From DASUPK01 sp963821705 (GTDB taxonomy: Bacteria; Actinomycetota; Thermoleophilia; Solirubrobacterales; 70-9), in contig CAWGEV010000002.1 in NCBI GenBank assembly GCA_963821705.1, positions 1 to 39,340 of the forward strand: a DNA stretch of 39,340 nucleotides, read 5' to 3'. The notes under the pieces were generated by a model. It had not been told where the DNA came from, searched no databases, and worked only from the letters and a program-made list of their open reading frames with translations. Both the position numbers and the translations under genes were made by a program. Shown one piece after another: positions 16,413 through 25,364 of the stretch. Position 1 is the stretch's first letter. Each line of letters begins with the position of its first letter.

Positions 16413-19121
16413 GTGAGCGAATCCAAGGCGACTTATCCGAGCGAGCGCGAGGCGGATGTCGCGCTGCGGGACGGATCGACGGTCCACGTCCGCCCGGTGC
16501 GGCCGGAGGATGAACCGGCGGTGCTCGAGTTTCTCGAGGGGCTCGGAGCCGAGTCGCGGATGTTCCGGTTCTTCTCCCCGGGCACCGATCTCGCAGCCGC
16601 CGCACACCTGATCGTGGACGTGGACTACTCCCAGCGCTACGGATTGGTCGCGGTGCGCGGACCCGATCAGGGGATCGTCGGCCAGGGCATGTACATCGGC
16701 GCGGACGGCGACGAGGCCGAGGTCGCCTTCGCGATCGCGGACGCCCTCCAGGGGGTGGGGCTCGCCACGCTGATGCTCGCCCACCTGGCCGAGGTGGCCT
16801 CCGAGCACGGGATCGAGGTCTTCACGGCCGAGGTGATGCCCCAGAACCACCGCATGGTCGAGGTGTTCGGCGAGAGCGGCATTCCGACCAGGATCACCTC
16901 CGAGCCGGGGACGATCCACGTGGAGCTCCCGACCTCGTTCGCCGACGAGGCCATCCAGCGCTTCGAGGAGCGCGACCGGACCGCCGCGGTCGCCGCCCTG
17001 CGGTCGTTCCTCGAGTCGCACTCGGTGGCGGTCGTCGGCGCCTCGCGCGACCGCCAGACCGTCGGCGGCCAGCTCTTCCACAACACGCTCGAATCCGGCT
17101 TCGAGGGCGTCGTCCACCCGGTCAACCCGAATGCCGACGTCGTCCAGTCGGTCCACGCGTATCGCCGCGTCGGCGATGTCCCCGAGCAGGTCGAGCTGGC
17201 GGTGATCGCCGTCCCCGCGGAGCGGGTGGTCGAGGCCGCGCGAGAGTGCGCCGAGAGCGGGGTCCAGGCGTTGATCGTGATCTCGGCCGGCTTCGCGGAG
17301 ATCGGTCCGGAGGGCGCAGCGAGGGAGCGCGAGCTGGTCGAGGTCTGCCGGGAGAGGGGCATCCGGCTGATCGGCCCGAACTGCCTCGGGATCCTCAGCA
17401 CCGTCCCCGGCCACCGTCTGAATGCCACCTTCGCGCCCAGCGCGCCGCCTCCGGGCGACGTCGGCTTCGTCACACAGAGCGGCGCCCTCGGCCTCGCCCT
17501 GATCGACCTCGCCGGGGACCGCGGGCTCGGGGTGACGACGTTCGGATCGATCGGAAACCGCGCGGACATCACTGCAAACGACTTCCTCGAGTACTGGGAA
17601 AGCGACGGGGTCACGGACGTCGCCCTCCTCTACATCGAGTCGTTCAGCGACCCCCGGCGCTTCTCCAGGGTCGCCCAGCGGGTCGGACGCGAGATGCCGA
17701 TCGTCGTCGTGAAGAGCGGTCGCTCCTCCGCCGGACAGCGCGCCACCAGCTCGCACACCGGTGCGCTCCTCGCCGCCTCCGACATCACCGTCGACGCGCT
17801 CTTCGAGCAGGCGGGGGTGATCCGCACGAACACCCTCGCCGAGCTTCTCGACGTGGCCTCCCTTCTATCGAACCAGCCGCTCCCGGCGGGAAACCGGGTG
17901 GGGATCGTCACCAACGCGGGCGGTCCCGGGATCATGTGCGCGGACGCCTGCGAGGCGGCGGGACTCGAGATCCCCGAGGTGCCCGAGGAGATCCGGGAGC
18001 GCCTCCGGGAGATCCTTCCTCCCGAGGCGGGGCTGCTCAACCCGGTCGACATGATCGCCACCGCCACCGCGGAGCACTACCGGGAGACGATCCGTGTGCT
18101 CTCCGGCTGGGATGGGATCGACGCCCTGATCGTGATCTTCATCAGGCCGCTCCTGATTCAGGCCGCTGACGTGGCGACGGCGATCGAGGAGGCGATCGCG
18201 ACCATGCCTCGGGAGGTGCCCGTCCAGGCGGTCTTCATGTCCCCCCGGGAGCATGACGCGATCCGGGAGGTCAGCGACCTTCCCATCCACGGCTATCCCG
18301 AGGACGCGGCCCGCGCGCTCGGCCGGGTTATGCGGCATGTCGAGTGGCGGCGCCGCCCGGCGGAGAAGCCGCCGGAGCTGGATGACCTCCGCGAGGAGGA
18401 CGCGGCCGCGGTGATCGCGGAGGCGCTCGCCGAGGAGACCGAGTGGATGGGGACGACCCACGCCTCACGGCTGCTCGAGTGCTACGGGATCCCGATCCCG
18501 GCGTGGCGCATCGCCCGGGACGCCGCTGCCGCCGCCGACGCCGCCGATGAGCTCGGCGGCTCGGTCGCGCTCAAGGCCCAGGGCCCAGGGCTGCTCCACA
18601 AGAGTGAGATGGGCGCCGTGCGGGTCGGTCTCTCCGGCGCCGATGAGGTCCGCGCCGCGGCCATCGAGATGGACGAGGCGGTGTCCGCGGCGGGTGGACA
18701 CCGCGAGCTGTTCATCGTGCAGGGGATGGCCGAGGCCGCCCCGGAGCTGCTCATTGGAATGGTCGAGGACCCCACCTTCGGACCGGTGCTCGCGTTCGGC
18801 GCTGGGGGGACGCTCGCCGAGCTGATCAAGGACGTGTCGGTCCGGATCTCCCCGATCACCTCATCCGAGGCCTCCGCGCTGGTCCGCTCGCTCGCGATCT
18901 TTCCAGTCCTGACGGGGTTCCGCGGCGGCCCTCCGGCGGACCTGGAGAGCCTGGAGGACCTGGTCCTTCGGGTCAGCGCCATGGTTGAGGCCCACCACGA
19001 GGTGGCAGAGCTGGACCTCAACCCGGTGATGGCGGGCCCGGGCGGCGCGGTCGCGGTCGACTACCGCATCAGGCTCCAGGCGGCCCGGCCACCACGTCCC
19101 TGGCCGCGGACCTGGAAATGA
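16413..19121 (+). CDS. GNAT acetyltransferase fused to ADP-forming acyl-CoA synthetase (protein acetyltransferase/acs-like)
   Basis: The protein has 902 aa. It begins with a GNAT acetyltransferase domain (about 15-170, with VHVRPVRPEDEPAVLEFL and the acetyl-CoA loop GVGLATLMLAHL), followed by a CoA-binding Rossmann domain (SVAVVGASRDRQTVGG at about 204), a ligase-CoA domain with the phospho-His motif SSHTGALLAAS (His448), and a C-terminal ATP-grasp domain (about 676-895). ADP-forming synthetases interconvert acyl-CoA, ADP and phosphate with acid, CoA and ATP. The fused GNAT domain is the arrangement of actinobacterial and enteric Pat-type protein lysine acetyltransferases. I chose the GTG at 16413 because it gives the normal Pat N-terminus. 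A GTG at 16389 is possible. In Pat-type proteins the synthetase part can be regulatory only. Confidence 0.9.
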   Translation: MSESKATYPSEREADVALRDGSTVHVRPVRPEDEPAVLEFLEGLGAESRMFRFFSPGTDLAAAAHLIVDVDYSQRYGLVAVRGPDQGIVGQGMYIGADGDEAEVAFAIADALQGVGLATLMLAHLAEVASEHGIEVFTAEVMPQNHRMVEVFGESGIPTRITSEPGTIHVELPTSFADEAIQRFEERDRTAAVAALRSFLESHSVAVVGASRDRQTVGGQLFHNTLESGFEGVVHPVNPNADVVQSVHAYRRVGDVPEQVELAVIAVPAERVVEAARECAESGVQALIVISAGFAEIGPEGAARERELVEVCRERGIRLIGPNCLGILSTVPGHRLNATFAPSAPPPGDVGFVTQSGALGLALIDLAGDRGLGVTTFGSIGNRADITANDFLEYWESDGVTDVALLYIESFSDPRRFSRVAQRVGREMPIVVVKSGRSSAGQRATSSHTGALLAASDITVDALFEQAGVIRTNTLAELLDVASLLSNQPLPAGNRVGIVTNAGGPGIMCADACEAAGLEIPEVPEEIRERLREILPPEAGLLNPVDMIATATAEHYRETIRVLSGWDGIDALIVIFIRPLLIQAADVATAIEEAIATMPREVPVQAVFMSPREHDAIREVSDLPIHGYPEDAARALGRVMRHVEWRRRPAEKPPELDDLREEDAAAVIAEALAEETEWMGTTHASRLLECYGIPIPAWRIARDAAAAADAADELGGSVALKAQGPGLLHKSEMGAVRVGLSGADEVRAAAIEMDEAVSAAGGHRELFIVQGMAEAAPELLIGMVEDPTFGPVLAFGAGGTLAELIKDVSVRISPITSSEASALVRSLAIFPVLTGFRGGPPADLESLEDLVLRVSAMVEAHHEVAELDLNPVMAGPGGAVAVDYRIRLQAARPPRPWPRTWK

Positions 19122-19213
19122 CGGCGACGGCGAGCATCCGTGCTGACCCCGTATGCCGGCCACGCACCCCGCCCCGATGTCCGGCCTCCCCCCAGCCCCT
19201 TACGGTCGGGGCC

Positions 19214-20563
19214 ATGGCTCATCGTCTGGCGCTGTTCGGCGATCGACGCGATGCGGGCAGGAAGCTCGCAAGCGCACTCGCCGATTTCAGGAAGGAAAAT
19301 CCGATCGTCCTGGCTCTGCCTCGTGGCGGCGTGCCGGTCGCCTACGAGGTCGCCGAGGCCCTCGAGATGCCGCTCGACATCGTGCTCGTGCGCAAGATCG
19401 GCGCCCCGAACCAGCCGGAGTATGGGATCGGCGCGATCGCGGAGGGCGGGATTCGCGTCATCCGCGAGCACGACGCCGAACTGACCGGCATCTCCGAGGA
19501 ACAGCTGGAAGCGATCATCGCCCGCGAGACCGCCGAGCTCGACCGCAGGGCTCGCCTCTATAGAGGCGAGCGCCCGCCGCTCCCCGTCGAGGGGCGAACG
19601 GTGATTCTGGTCGACGACGGGATCGCGACGGGCGGCACGGCCATTGCGGCAGCACGGACCCTCAAGGCTCGCGGGGCGGGGCGCGTGCTGCTCGCGGTTC
19701 CGGTCGCTCCACCGGGATCGGGCATCAGGCTGGCGGACGAGTTCGATGAGGTGATCTGCCTCGAGGAGCCACAGGGTTTCTTCGCGATCGGCCAGTTCTA
19801 CGTCGACTTCGAACAGGTCAGCGACGACGACGTAGTCGAGCTGCTCACCACCGCGCATCCGCGGGTCGCGGGCGTAGCGGCGAACGTCGATGACGATCCC
19901 CCGCCGGTGGTGCGCACGGTCGAGGTCGAGGTGGACCCGCGCCTCCGTCTGCCCGGCGAGCTGCGCCTGCCCGACCCCGCCACCGGCCTGGTGATCTTCG
20001 CCCATGGGAGCGGCTCGAGCCGCCTCAGTCCCCGCAACCGAAGCGTGGCGGAGGCGCTGAACGAGCGTGGGCTCGCGACGCTCCTCTTCGACCTCCTCAC
20101 CGAGGAGGAGGCTGCCGACCGCGCCAAGGTCTTCGACATAGAGCTGCTCGCGGACCGCCTCACCGGCGCCGCGCGCTGGGCACGTGGGCACGAAGTGGTT
20201 GCCGATCTTCCCCTCGGGCTCTTCGGCGCCTCCACCGGCGCGGCCGCCGCGCTCTGCGCCGCCGCCGAGTTGGGCGACGACATCGGCGCGGTGGTCTCCC
20301 GAGGGGGACGCCCCGACCTCACCGGCGAGCTGGACCAGGTCGGGGCACCCACACTTCTGATCGTCGGAGGCGCCGACTGGCAGGTGCTCGAGCTGAACGA
20401 GCTGGCGGCGCGCGAGCTCCGCTGCGAACACGAGGTCGCGATCGTCCCCGGCGCGACCCATCTCTTCGAGGAGCCGGGCGCGCTGGAGCGAGTGAGCGAC
20501 CTCGCCTCGCACTGGTTCCTAACTCACTTCGCCAGGCGAGACTCGTCGGTGCTCACCACGTAG
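19214..20563 (+). CDS. phosphoribosyltransferase fused to alpha/beta hydrolase (dienelactone hydrolase-like)
   Basis: The protein has 449 aa. The N-terminal half (about 1-220) is a type I phosphoribosyltransferase with the PRPP loop VILVDDGIATGGT (about 130-142). The C-terminal half (about 250-445) is an alpha/beta hydrolase with the oxyanion region VIFAHGSGSS, nucleophile elbow GASTG (Ser340), GGADWQV for the acid residue and the PGATHLFEEPG histidine. Such fusions are found in actinomycetes and occur near stress proteins. The substrate and real activity of the PRT half are not known. The start ATG at 19214 gives the standard PRT N-terminus. A longer ORF upstream overlaps the previous gene and is rejected. 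Confidence 0.9.
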   Translation: MAHRLALFGDRRDAGRKLASALADFRKENPIVLALPRGGVPVAYEVAEALEMPLDIVLVRKIGAPNQPEYGIGAIAEGGIRVIREHDAELTGISEEQLEAIIARETAELDRRARLYRGERPPLPVEGRTVILVDDGIATGGTAIAAARTLKARGAGRVLLAVPVAPPGSGIRLADEFDEVICLEEPQGFFAIGQFYVDFEQVSDDDVVELLTTAHPRVAGVAANVDDDPPPVVRTVEVEVDPRLRLPGELRLPDPATGLVIFAHGSGSSRLSPRNRSVAEALNERGLATLLFDLLTEEEAADRAKVFDIELLADRLTGAARWARGHEVVADLPLGLFGASTGAAAALCAAAELGDDIGAVVSRGGRPDLTGELDQVGAPTLLIVGGADWQVLELNELAARELRCEHEVAIVPGATHLFEEPGALERVSDLASHWFLTHFARRDSSVLTT

Positions 20564-20621
20564 GAAGATCGCGTGGACCCAACGGATGGGTGGAGGCGCC
20601 GGCAGGCATAGGTTCCAGCCC

Positions 20622-20900
20622 ATGGCATTGGCGACATGGCGTAGCGGTGGAACCCGCAAGGCGGTGCTCGCGGTTTCGGGGCCGAGCGCCTATCTGACCG
20701 ACGGGCGCCGCCTACTGCGGGTGGTGAGGGGCTTCACCGAGCCGACGGACGAGAGCTTTGCCCTGCTGGAGGACTGCCGCACGCTGGAGACGCACGCCTT
20801 CACTCCCGATGAGCTCTGGGAGCTCCGAGTCGAGCTCGTCAGGAGGTCCCCGCCCCCCGCCGCTCGAGGAGCCCAGCCGCCTCCAAGGCTTCTCTCCTGA
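20622..20900 (+). CDS. small conserved-looking protein, unknown
   Basis: The protein has 92 aa, with one compact beta-rich segment (AVLAVSGPSAYLTDGRRLLRVVRG) and a Pro-rich tail. No family is recognised. It follows the phosphoribosyltransferase fusion by 58 bp. Its last 62 bp overlap the 3' end of the hydrogenase protease gene on the other strand, so either the last residues are real in both or this ORF is shorter than called. Confidence is moderate because of the overlap. Confidence 0.45.
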   Translation: MALATWRSGGTRKAVLAVSGPSAYLTDGRRLLRVVRGFTEPTDESFALLEDCRTLETHAFTPDELWELRVELVRRSPPPAARGAQPPPRLLS

Positions 20901-21996
20901 TCCAGAAGAGCTGCGCTCTGGAGACCTTTCCCTCTCGGAACCAGAAGACGTACCAAGCCCGCGCGTTGAACTCGATCTCCTTGCCGGCGGGCCGGCCGCG
21001 GAAGGTCCCGAACACGCCGAGGAGCACCCGTCCGCCGCTCGCCTCGGCGAGCTCCTCGATCTCGGTGTCGAGTATCTGGCCGCCGACGCTCGTGAACTTG
21101 TCCAACCAGATGCCCGCCTCCCTCCGGCCGTGGTACATCCGCCGCACGCCGGGCCACCCCTCACGGTCATCCCATTGGACGTCCGGCGTCAGGCAGGCGA
21201 CGAAGCGGTCTCGGTCGCCGCTCACCACGGCGTCGAGCACCCGGCGCACGACCGCGAGGTTCTCGGTCCCGGCACCGGCCATCGCTGGGCTCTCGCCCCG
21301 GGCCGGCTCTCCCTCCATCCTCCCCCCAAGCTCCTCTCCGCCCAGCTCGGCGTGGAGCTCGGTGACGAGCGCGTCAACGGTCCCCTCGACGGCTGGGCTG
21401 AGGCCCTCCCCTGTCTCGAAGCTCGCCCCCTCGATCCCATAGACCGAGAGGCGGTGCGGCAGCCGGTCCAGCTCGCGGGCCAGCTCGACCGCGTCGGCCA
21501 CCCCGAGCGCGTGCGTCGAGGACTTGAAGAGCTCGGCGGGGAGAGGGGCCGCGGTGGCGTCGAAGCGGTGGAGCGTGCCGGGCTCGGCCCCGGAGCTGAC
21601 AGCGTCGATCACGAGCGCCTCCTTGACCAGCTCGAAGCCCTCCATCAGCGACCCTGGCTCGCCCTGCTCCTCGAGGATGCGGCAACCGGGCGGGTGGGTC
21701 GCGCGGAGCCGCGAGGCGACCTCGAGGCCCGCCGCATCGTCGCTCCGGAACCGGTTGCCCACGCCGATCAGAGCCAGCCACGCGCGGTACCCCGACTCCG
21801 GGGCGTGCGCCAGGGAGATGCCGAGCCCGTGGGCCTCGCTGCGAGCCACCTCGATGTCCCGCTGGAGCTGGTCGCGATACTTCTCCATCAGCCGCAGCGA
21901 GGCGCGCTGGCGGTCGAGGAAGACTCGCTCCTCGTGCTGGAACTCGGGGTCGGTCGGCCCTGGCTCGCGATGGATGAAGTGCCGAGTGAAGGCCAT
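20839..21996 (-). CDS. NiFe hydrogenase maturation protease fused to SnoaL-like domain
   Basis: The protein has 385 aa. Residues 1-70 are a charged helical extension. Residues 72-215 are a hydrogenase maturation protease (LALIGVGNRFRSDDAAG at 75-90, LVIDAVSSG with Asp131, STHALGVADAV with His162; the spacing of these metal-ligand candidates is like HybD/HycI). Residues 240-375 are a SnoaL-like fold (NLAVVRRVLDAVVSGDRDRF, PDVQWDDREGWPG, YVFWFREGKVSRAQ). The protease clips the C-terminus of the large subunit after nickel insertion. The gene is 4 bp downstream of that subunit. A linker with low complexity (GGEELGGRMEGEPARG) and internal ATGs at 21318 and 21282, the first with GGAGG directly upstream, allow the alternative of two adjoined genes, possibly merged by an indel. 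Confidence 0.8.
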   Translation of the reverse strand: MAFTRHFIHREPGPTDPEFQHEERVFLDRQRASLRLMEKYRDQLQRDIEVARSEAHGLGISLAHAPESGYRAWLALIGVGNRFRSDDAAGLEVASRLRATHPPGCRILEEQGEPGSLMEGFELVKEALVIDAVSSGAEPGTLHRFDATAAPLPAELFKSSTHALGVADAVELARELDRLPHRLSVYGIEGASFETGEGLSPAVEGTVDALVTELHAELGGEELGGRMEGEPARGESPAMAGAGTENLAVVRRVLDAVVSGDRDRFVACLTPDVQWDDREGWPGVRRMYHGRREAGIWLDKFTSVGGQILDTEIEELAEASGGRVLLGVFGTFRGRPAGKEIEFNARAWYVFWFREGKVSRAQLFWIRREALEAAGLLERRGAGTS

Positions 21997-22000
21997 CGGC

Positions 22001-23302
22001 TCACGCCCTGTCCACGTCGAGCTTCAGGAAGTGGGTCGAGCAGCTGATACAGGGGTCATAGTTGCGGATCGCCTGCTCGCACTCCCACTGAAGCCGTTCA
22101 TCGGGGAGCTCGACACGTGGGCGGACGAACTCGAACAGGTCCTGCTCGATCCGCGCCTGGTTCTGCGAAGTGGGAGGAACGATGGTTGCCTCGACGATCG
22201 AGCCGTCCTCATCCAGCCGGTAGCGGTGCCACAGCATGCCTCGCGGCGCCTCGCTCCAGCCCGTGCCGGTCGCCGCCCTGGGCTCGACCTCGACCGCCGG
22301 CGCGTCCGGTGGCTCGTAGCTCTCGATCAGGCGAATGGCCTCGTCGAACGCGTAGAGGATCTCCACCGCCCTCACGACGATCGACTGGAACGGGTTGCGG
22401 CAGCTCTCCCCGAGCCCGGCGTCCTCCGCCGCTTCGCGCGCCGGGTCGGAGAGCTGCCCGGAGTTGAGCGAGTAGCGCGCCATCGGCCCCAGGAAGTACG
22501 TGCCCCCGTCTGACATCCGCGACTGGAGCGCGGTCGAGTGCGGCACCTGCATCTCGGTGAAGTGCTCCTCGTACTCGCCGGGGCCGATGTCGAGCCCGGA
22601 GCCGGAGACCAGGCGGCCCTCCTCGATCGCGTAGTGATCCGGATGGCGCAGGGCGCAGAACTCGTAGTCCTGCTCGAAGTCGGGGAAGTCGAGTCCGCCG
22701 ACCCAGGCAACCGACCTCCGGGCCAGCTCCCGCGCCTCCTCCAGGCCCGGGACCAGCGCCTCGAGGTCCGACCTCCCCGGCGCCTTGTAGAAGCCCCCGA
22801 CGCGGACGTTGATCGGGTGGATCGCACGGCCCCCGATCGTCCGCAGCAGCTCGTTCCCCATCGCCTTGATCCGCAGGCCCCCCTCCACCTCCCCGCGGTG
22901 CTCGCGCGCCATCGCCCAGGCCGACTCGAAGCCCAGGAAGTCGGGCGCGTGCAGCAGGAACACGTGGAGCGCATGGGACTCGATCCACTCGCCGCAGTAC
23001 ATGAGCCGGCGCAGGACCCGGATGCCCTCGGAGACCTCCACGCCGAGCGCGTCCTCCATCGCGTTGAAGGCGCTCGTCATGTAGGCGACCGGGCAGATGC
23101 CGCAGATCCGCGCGGTGATGTCCGGCGCCTCGCTGAACGACCGGCCGCGCAGGAACGCCTCGAAGAAGCGGGGCGGCTCAAAGATCTGAAGCTCCACGTT
23201 TTCGACCTCGCCGCCGCGGATCCGCACCTGCATCGCGCCCTCGCCCTCGACCCGGGCGAGCGCCTCGGTCCGGATCGTCCGGCTCTCGCCGCTATCGGCC
23301 AT
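22001..23302 (-). CDS. hydA: NiFe hydrogenase large (alpha) subunit, group 3b-like
   Basis: The protein has 433 aa. It holds the NiFe active site of a soluble, bidirectional NAD(P)-linked hydrogenase. The L1 motif RICGICPVAY (Cys67, Cys70) and L2 motif DPCISCSTHFLKL (Cys418, Cys421, His424) are complete. After His424 there is a nine-residue tail (FLKLDVDRA), the expected substrate of the maturation protease encoded just downstream. There is no signal peptide. The short length and the operon partners (small, FAD and beta subunits) match sulfhydrogenase-type group 3b enzymes. The start overlaps the small subunit stop by 11 bp. The accessory genes hypA-F are not in this window and must lie elsewhere. 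Confidence 0.95.
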   Translation of the reverse strand: MADSGESRTIRTEALARVEGEGAMQVRIRGGEVENVELQIFEPPRFFEAFLRGRSFSEAPDITARICGICPVAYMTSAFNAMEDALGVEVSEGIRVLRRLMYCGEWIESHALHVFLLHAPDFLGFESAWAMAREHRGEVEGGLRIKAMGNELLRTIGGRAIHPINVRVGGFYKAPGRSDLEALVPGLEEARELARRSVAWVGGLDFPDFEQDYEFCALRHPDHYAIEEGRLVSGSGLDIGPGEYEEHFTEMQVPHSTALQSRMSDGGTYFLGPMARYSLNSGQLSDPAREAAEDAGLGESCRNPFQSIVVRAVEILYAFDEAIRLIESYEPPDAPAVEVEPRAATGTGWSEAPRGMLWHRYRLDEDGSIVEATIVPPTSQNQARIEQDLFEFVRPRVELPDERLQWECEQAIRNYDPCISCSTHFLKLDVDRA

Positions 23303-24074
23303 CGGCCTCCAGCCGCTCGCTCTCCTCCCTGAACTCCTCGCGCGCAGTGTGGAAGGTGCGGTAGACGCGGATCACGTCGACCTCGTCCATGCCCAGGCCC
23401 TCGAACCAGCCCGAGAGCGAGGGTGCATTCGGCGACTCCATCGGTCCGAAGCAGCCGTAGCAGCCGCGGTCGTAGCCCGGGCAGAGCGCGCCGCAGCCGG
23501 CGTGGGTGACCGGTCCGAGACAGGGCGTGCCGTGGGCGACCATCACGCAGACGTTCCCGGCGCGCTTGCATTCGACGCAGACCGAGTGATTGGCGATCGC
23601 CGGCTTGCGCTCGTTGACGAACGCGCTGATCACCTCGAGCAGCTGGTGGCGGTCGACCGGGCACCCCTGGAGCTCGAAGTCGACGTTCACGTTCGCCGAG
23701 ATCGGGGTCGAGGTCTCCAGCGTGGAGATGTAGTCGGGCGAGGCGTAGACCACCGACATGAAGTCCTCCACGTCGGCGAAGTTCCGGAGCGCCTGGATCC
23801 CGCCCGATGTGGCGCAGGCCCCGATGGTCACCAGTCGGCGAGACTTGGCACGCACCTCCTTGATCCGCTCGGCGTCCTCCGGAGTGGTGATCGAGCCCTC
23901 GACCAGCGAGAGGTCGTACGGCCCCTCGACCTGACCTCGGGTGGCCTCGAGGAAGTAGCCGACCTCGATCTCCTCGGGCAGCGAGACCAGCTCGCGCTCG
24001 AAGTCCAGCAGCGAGAGCTGGCAGCCATCGCACGAGGCGAACTTCCACACGGCGAGCTTGGGCCGATCGCTCAC
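23292..24074 (-). CDS. hydD: NiFe hydrogenase small (delta) subunit
   Basis: The protein has 260 aa. It carries the electron-transfer Fe-S clusters of the hydrogenase. The proximal cluster motif CDGCQLSLL comes early (about residue 15), followed by GACATSGGIQAL, GCPVDRHQLLE and a distal Cys-rich part with CVECKRAGNVCV, PCLGPVTHAGCGALCPGYDRGCYGC. The GTG start at 24074 overlaps the stop of the FAD subunit in a GTGA, which supports it against longer upstream options. No twin-Arg signal is present, so the enzyme is cytoplasmic. It is the partner of hydA. Confidence 0.93.
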   Translation of the reverse strand: MSDRPKLAVWKFASCDGCQLSLLDFERELVSLPEEIEVGYFLEATRGQVEGPYDLSLVEGSITTPEDAERIKEVRAKSRRLVTIGACATSGGIQALRNFADVEDFMSVVYASPDYISTLETSTPISANVNVDFELQGCPVDRHQLLEVISAFVNERKPAIANHSVCVECKRAGNVCVMVAHGTPCLGPVTHAGCGALCPGYDRGCYGCFGPMESPNAPSLSGWFEGLGMDEVDVIRVYRTFHTAREEFREESERLEADGR

Positions 24075-24895
24075 AGCTCCCGCACCCCCAGCAGCGTCCC
24101 GATCCGCCCCACCGGGAACACCGGCCCGTCCTTGCAGACGAAGCGGTGGGCGAGCTGACAGCGCCCGCAGTGGCCGACCGCGCACTTCATGTTCCGCTCC
24201 AGCGAGATGTAGACGCGGTCGCCTGGGATGCCGCGGCCCTGGAGCGCGGTGGAGACGAAGCGCATCATCACCTCCGGCCCGCAGACCATCGCCGTCGTCC
24301 TTGCCCCCTCGAAGCCGGCGATCGGGATGAGCTTGGTGACCAGGCCGACTCTGCCGTCCCATTCCCCCGCCGCGGTGTCGACCGTGTACTTGACGTCGAT
24401 ACCCGCCTCCCTCCAGGCCTGGAGCTCGTCGAAGAAGAGCATCTCGTCGGGAGAGCGGGCGCCGTAGAGCACCACCACTGCCCGGTAGCTGTCGCGGTTT
24501 GCGATCAGGTGGTGGATCGCCGCCCTGAGCGGGGCAAGCCCAACCCCGCCGGCGACCACGACGACGTCGCCGCCCTCCGCCTCCTCGAGTGGCCAGCTGT
24601 TGCCGAACGGACCGCGCACGCCCACCTGGTTCCCCGGCTCGCACGCGCAGATCGCCCGGGTGGTGGCGCCCACGGCCCTCACGGTGTGGACGAGGGTCGC
24701 CCCTTCGCCGATCCGGGAGACCGAGATCGGCACCTCGCCGGCCCCGAACGCGTAGAGCATTGAGAACTGCCCTGGCCGGAAGGCGCCGAGCCCCGCCTCG
24801 CCGACGGGCTCGAGCTCGAGGGTCCACGTGTCGGGCAGCTCCTGCCGCTTGTCGGCCACGACGTAGGACTTCGGCAGCATCGGGTCGGCGACCAT
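24071..24895 (-). CDS. hydG: hydrogenase FAD/NAD(P)-binding (gamma) subunit
   Basis: The protein has 274 aa with a ferredoxin-NADP reductase fold. The FAD part (about 1-105) includes FRPGQFSMLYAFG and the NAD(P) part includes VVVAGGVGLAPLRAAI and CGPEVMMRF. The C-terminus holds a Cys motif CAVGHCGRCQLAHRFVCKDGPVF that binds a 2Fe-2S cluster in the family. It links the hydrogenase to NAD(P)H. The ATG at 24895 lies 4 bp after the upstream stop, with the gene in the operon order beta - CNB - gamma - delta - alpha. Whether NADP or NAD is preferred cannot be read from sequence. Confidence 0.93.
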   Translation of the reverse strand: MVADPMLPKSYVVADKRQELPDTWTLELEPVGEAGLGAFRPGQFSMLYAFGAGEVPISVSRIGEGATLVHTVRAVGATTRAICACEPGNQVGVRGPFGNSWPLEEAEGGDVVVVAGGVGLAPLRAAIHHLIANRDSYRAVVVLYGARSPDEMLFFDELQAWREAGIDVKYTVDTAAGEWDGRVGLVTKLIPIAGFEGARTTAMVCGPEVMMRFVSTALQGRGIPGDRVYISLERNMKCAVGHCGRCQLAHRFVCKDGPVFPVGRIGTLLGVREL

Positions 24896-24899
24896 CGGT

Positions 24900-25364
24900 T
24901 CAGGCCTCGACCTTCCCGTAGATGTCGAGCAGACGGACCCTCGTCGCCTGTAGCCGCTCGACGATCACCGGGATGAACCGACGCATCAGCTCGTAGCCGA
25001 GGACCGGGTCGGCATCGGACTTGCCGCGCAGGCAGGCCGCGTCGAAGGTGACCGTGTGGACATTGCCCATCGCACGGGCGTCGAAGTCCACGCGGAACGG
25101 CGGCACCAGCCAAGACCAGCCCAGCAGGTCGCCGTCGTCGATCGTCTCGATCGTCAGCGCACCGCGCTGCGGCACATGGGTCTCGAGCGCGACCCGGCCG
25201 TACCGAATCACGTAGAAGGTGTCGGCCGCGTCGCCCTCGCGCATCAGATAGGCGCCATCCTCGAAGGTCTGGTTCTGCGCGCAGCCGGCGATCAGCGCCA
25301 GGTGCTCCTGAGCCATCCCGTTGAACGCCTTGGCCTCGGCGAGGAGCTGCTCAATGGTCTGCAC
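24900..25364 (-). CDS. stand-alone cyclic nucleotide-binding domain protein
   Basis: The protein has 154 aa and holds one cNMP-binding beta-barrel (about 8-120; YLMREGDAADTFYVIRYGRVAL and DDGDLLGWSWLVPPF, a degenerate phosphate cassette) with a helical C-terminus and no HTH. It is a sensor or accessory domain rather than a DNA-binding regulator. Its GTG start overlaps the end of the beta subunit gene by 14 bp and has an AGGGGG Shine-Dalgarno. Group 3b hydrogenase operons of actinomycetes often contain such a protein (recollection), but its role and ligand are not established. Confidence 0.85.
   Translation of the reverse strand: MQTIEQLLAEAKAFNGMAQEHLALIAGCAQNQTFEDGAYLMREGDAADTFYVIRYGRVALETHVPQRGALTIETIDDGDLLGWSWLVPPFRVDFDARAMGNVHTVTFDAACLRGKSDADPVLGYELMRRFIPVIVERLQATRVRLLDIYGKVEA

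Noticed and set aside
23292..24827. 511-aa reading of the hydrogenase small subunit
   Set aside because: The first half is a shadow of hydG. The GTGA overlap start at 24074 gives the normal 260-aa subunit.
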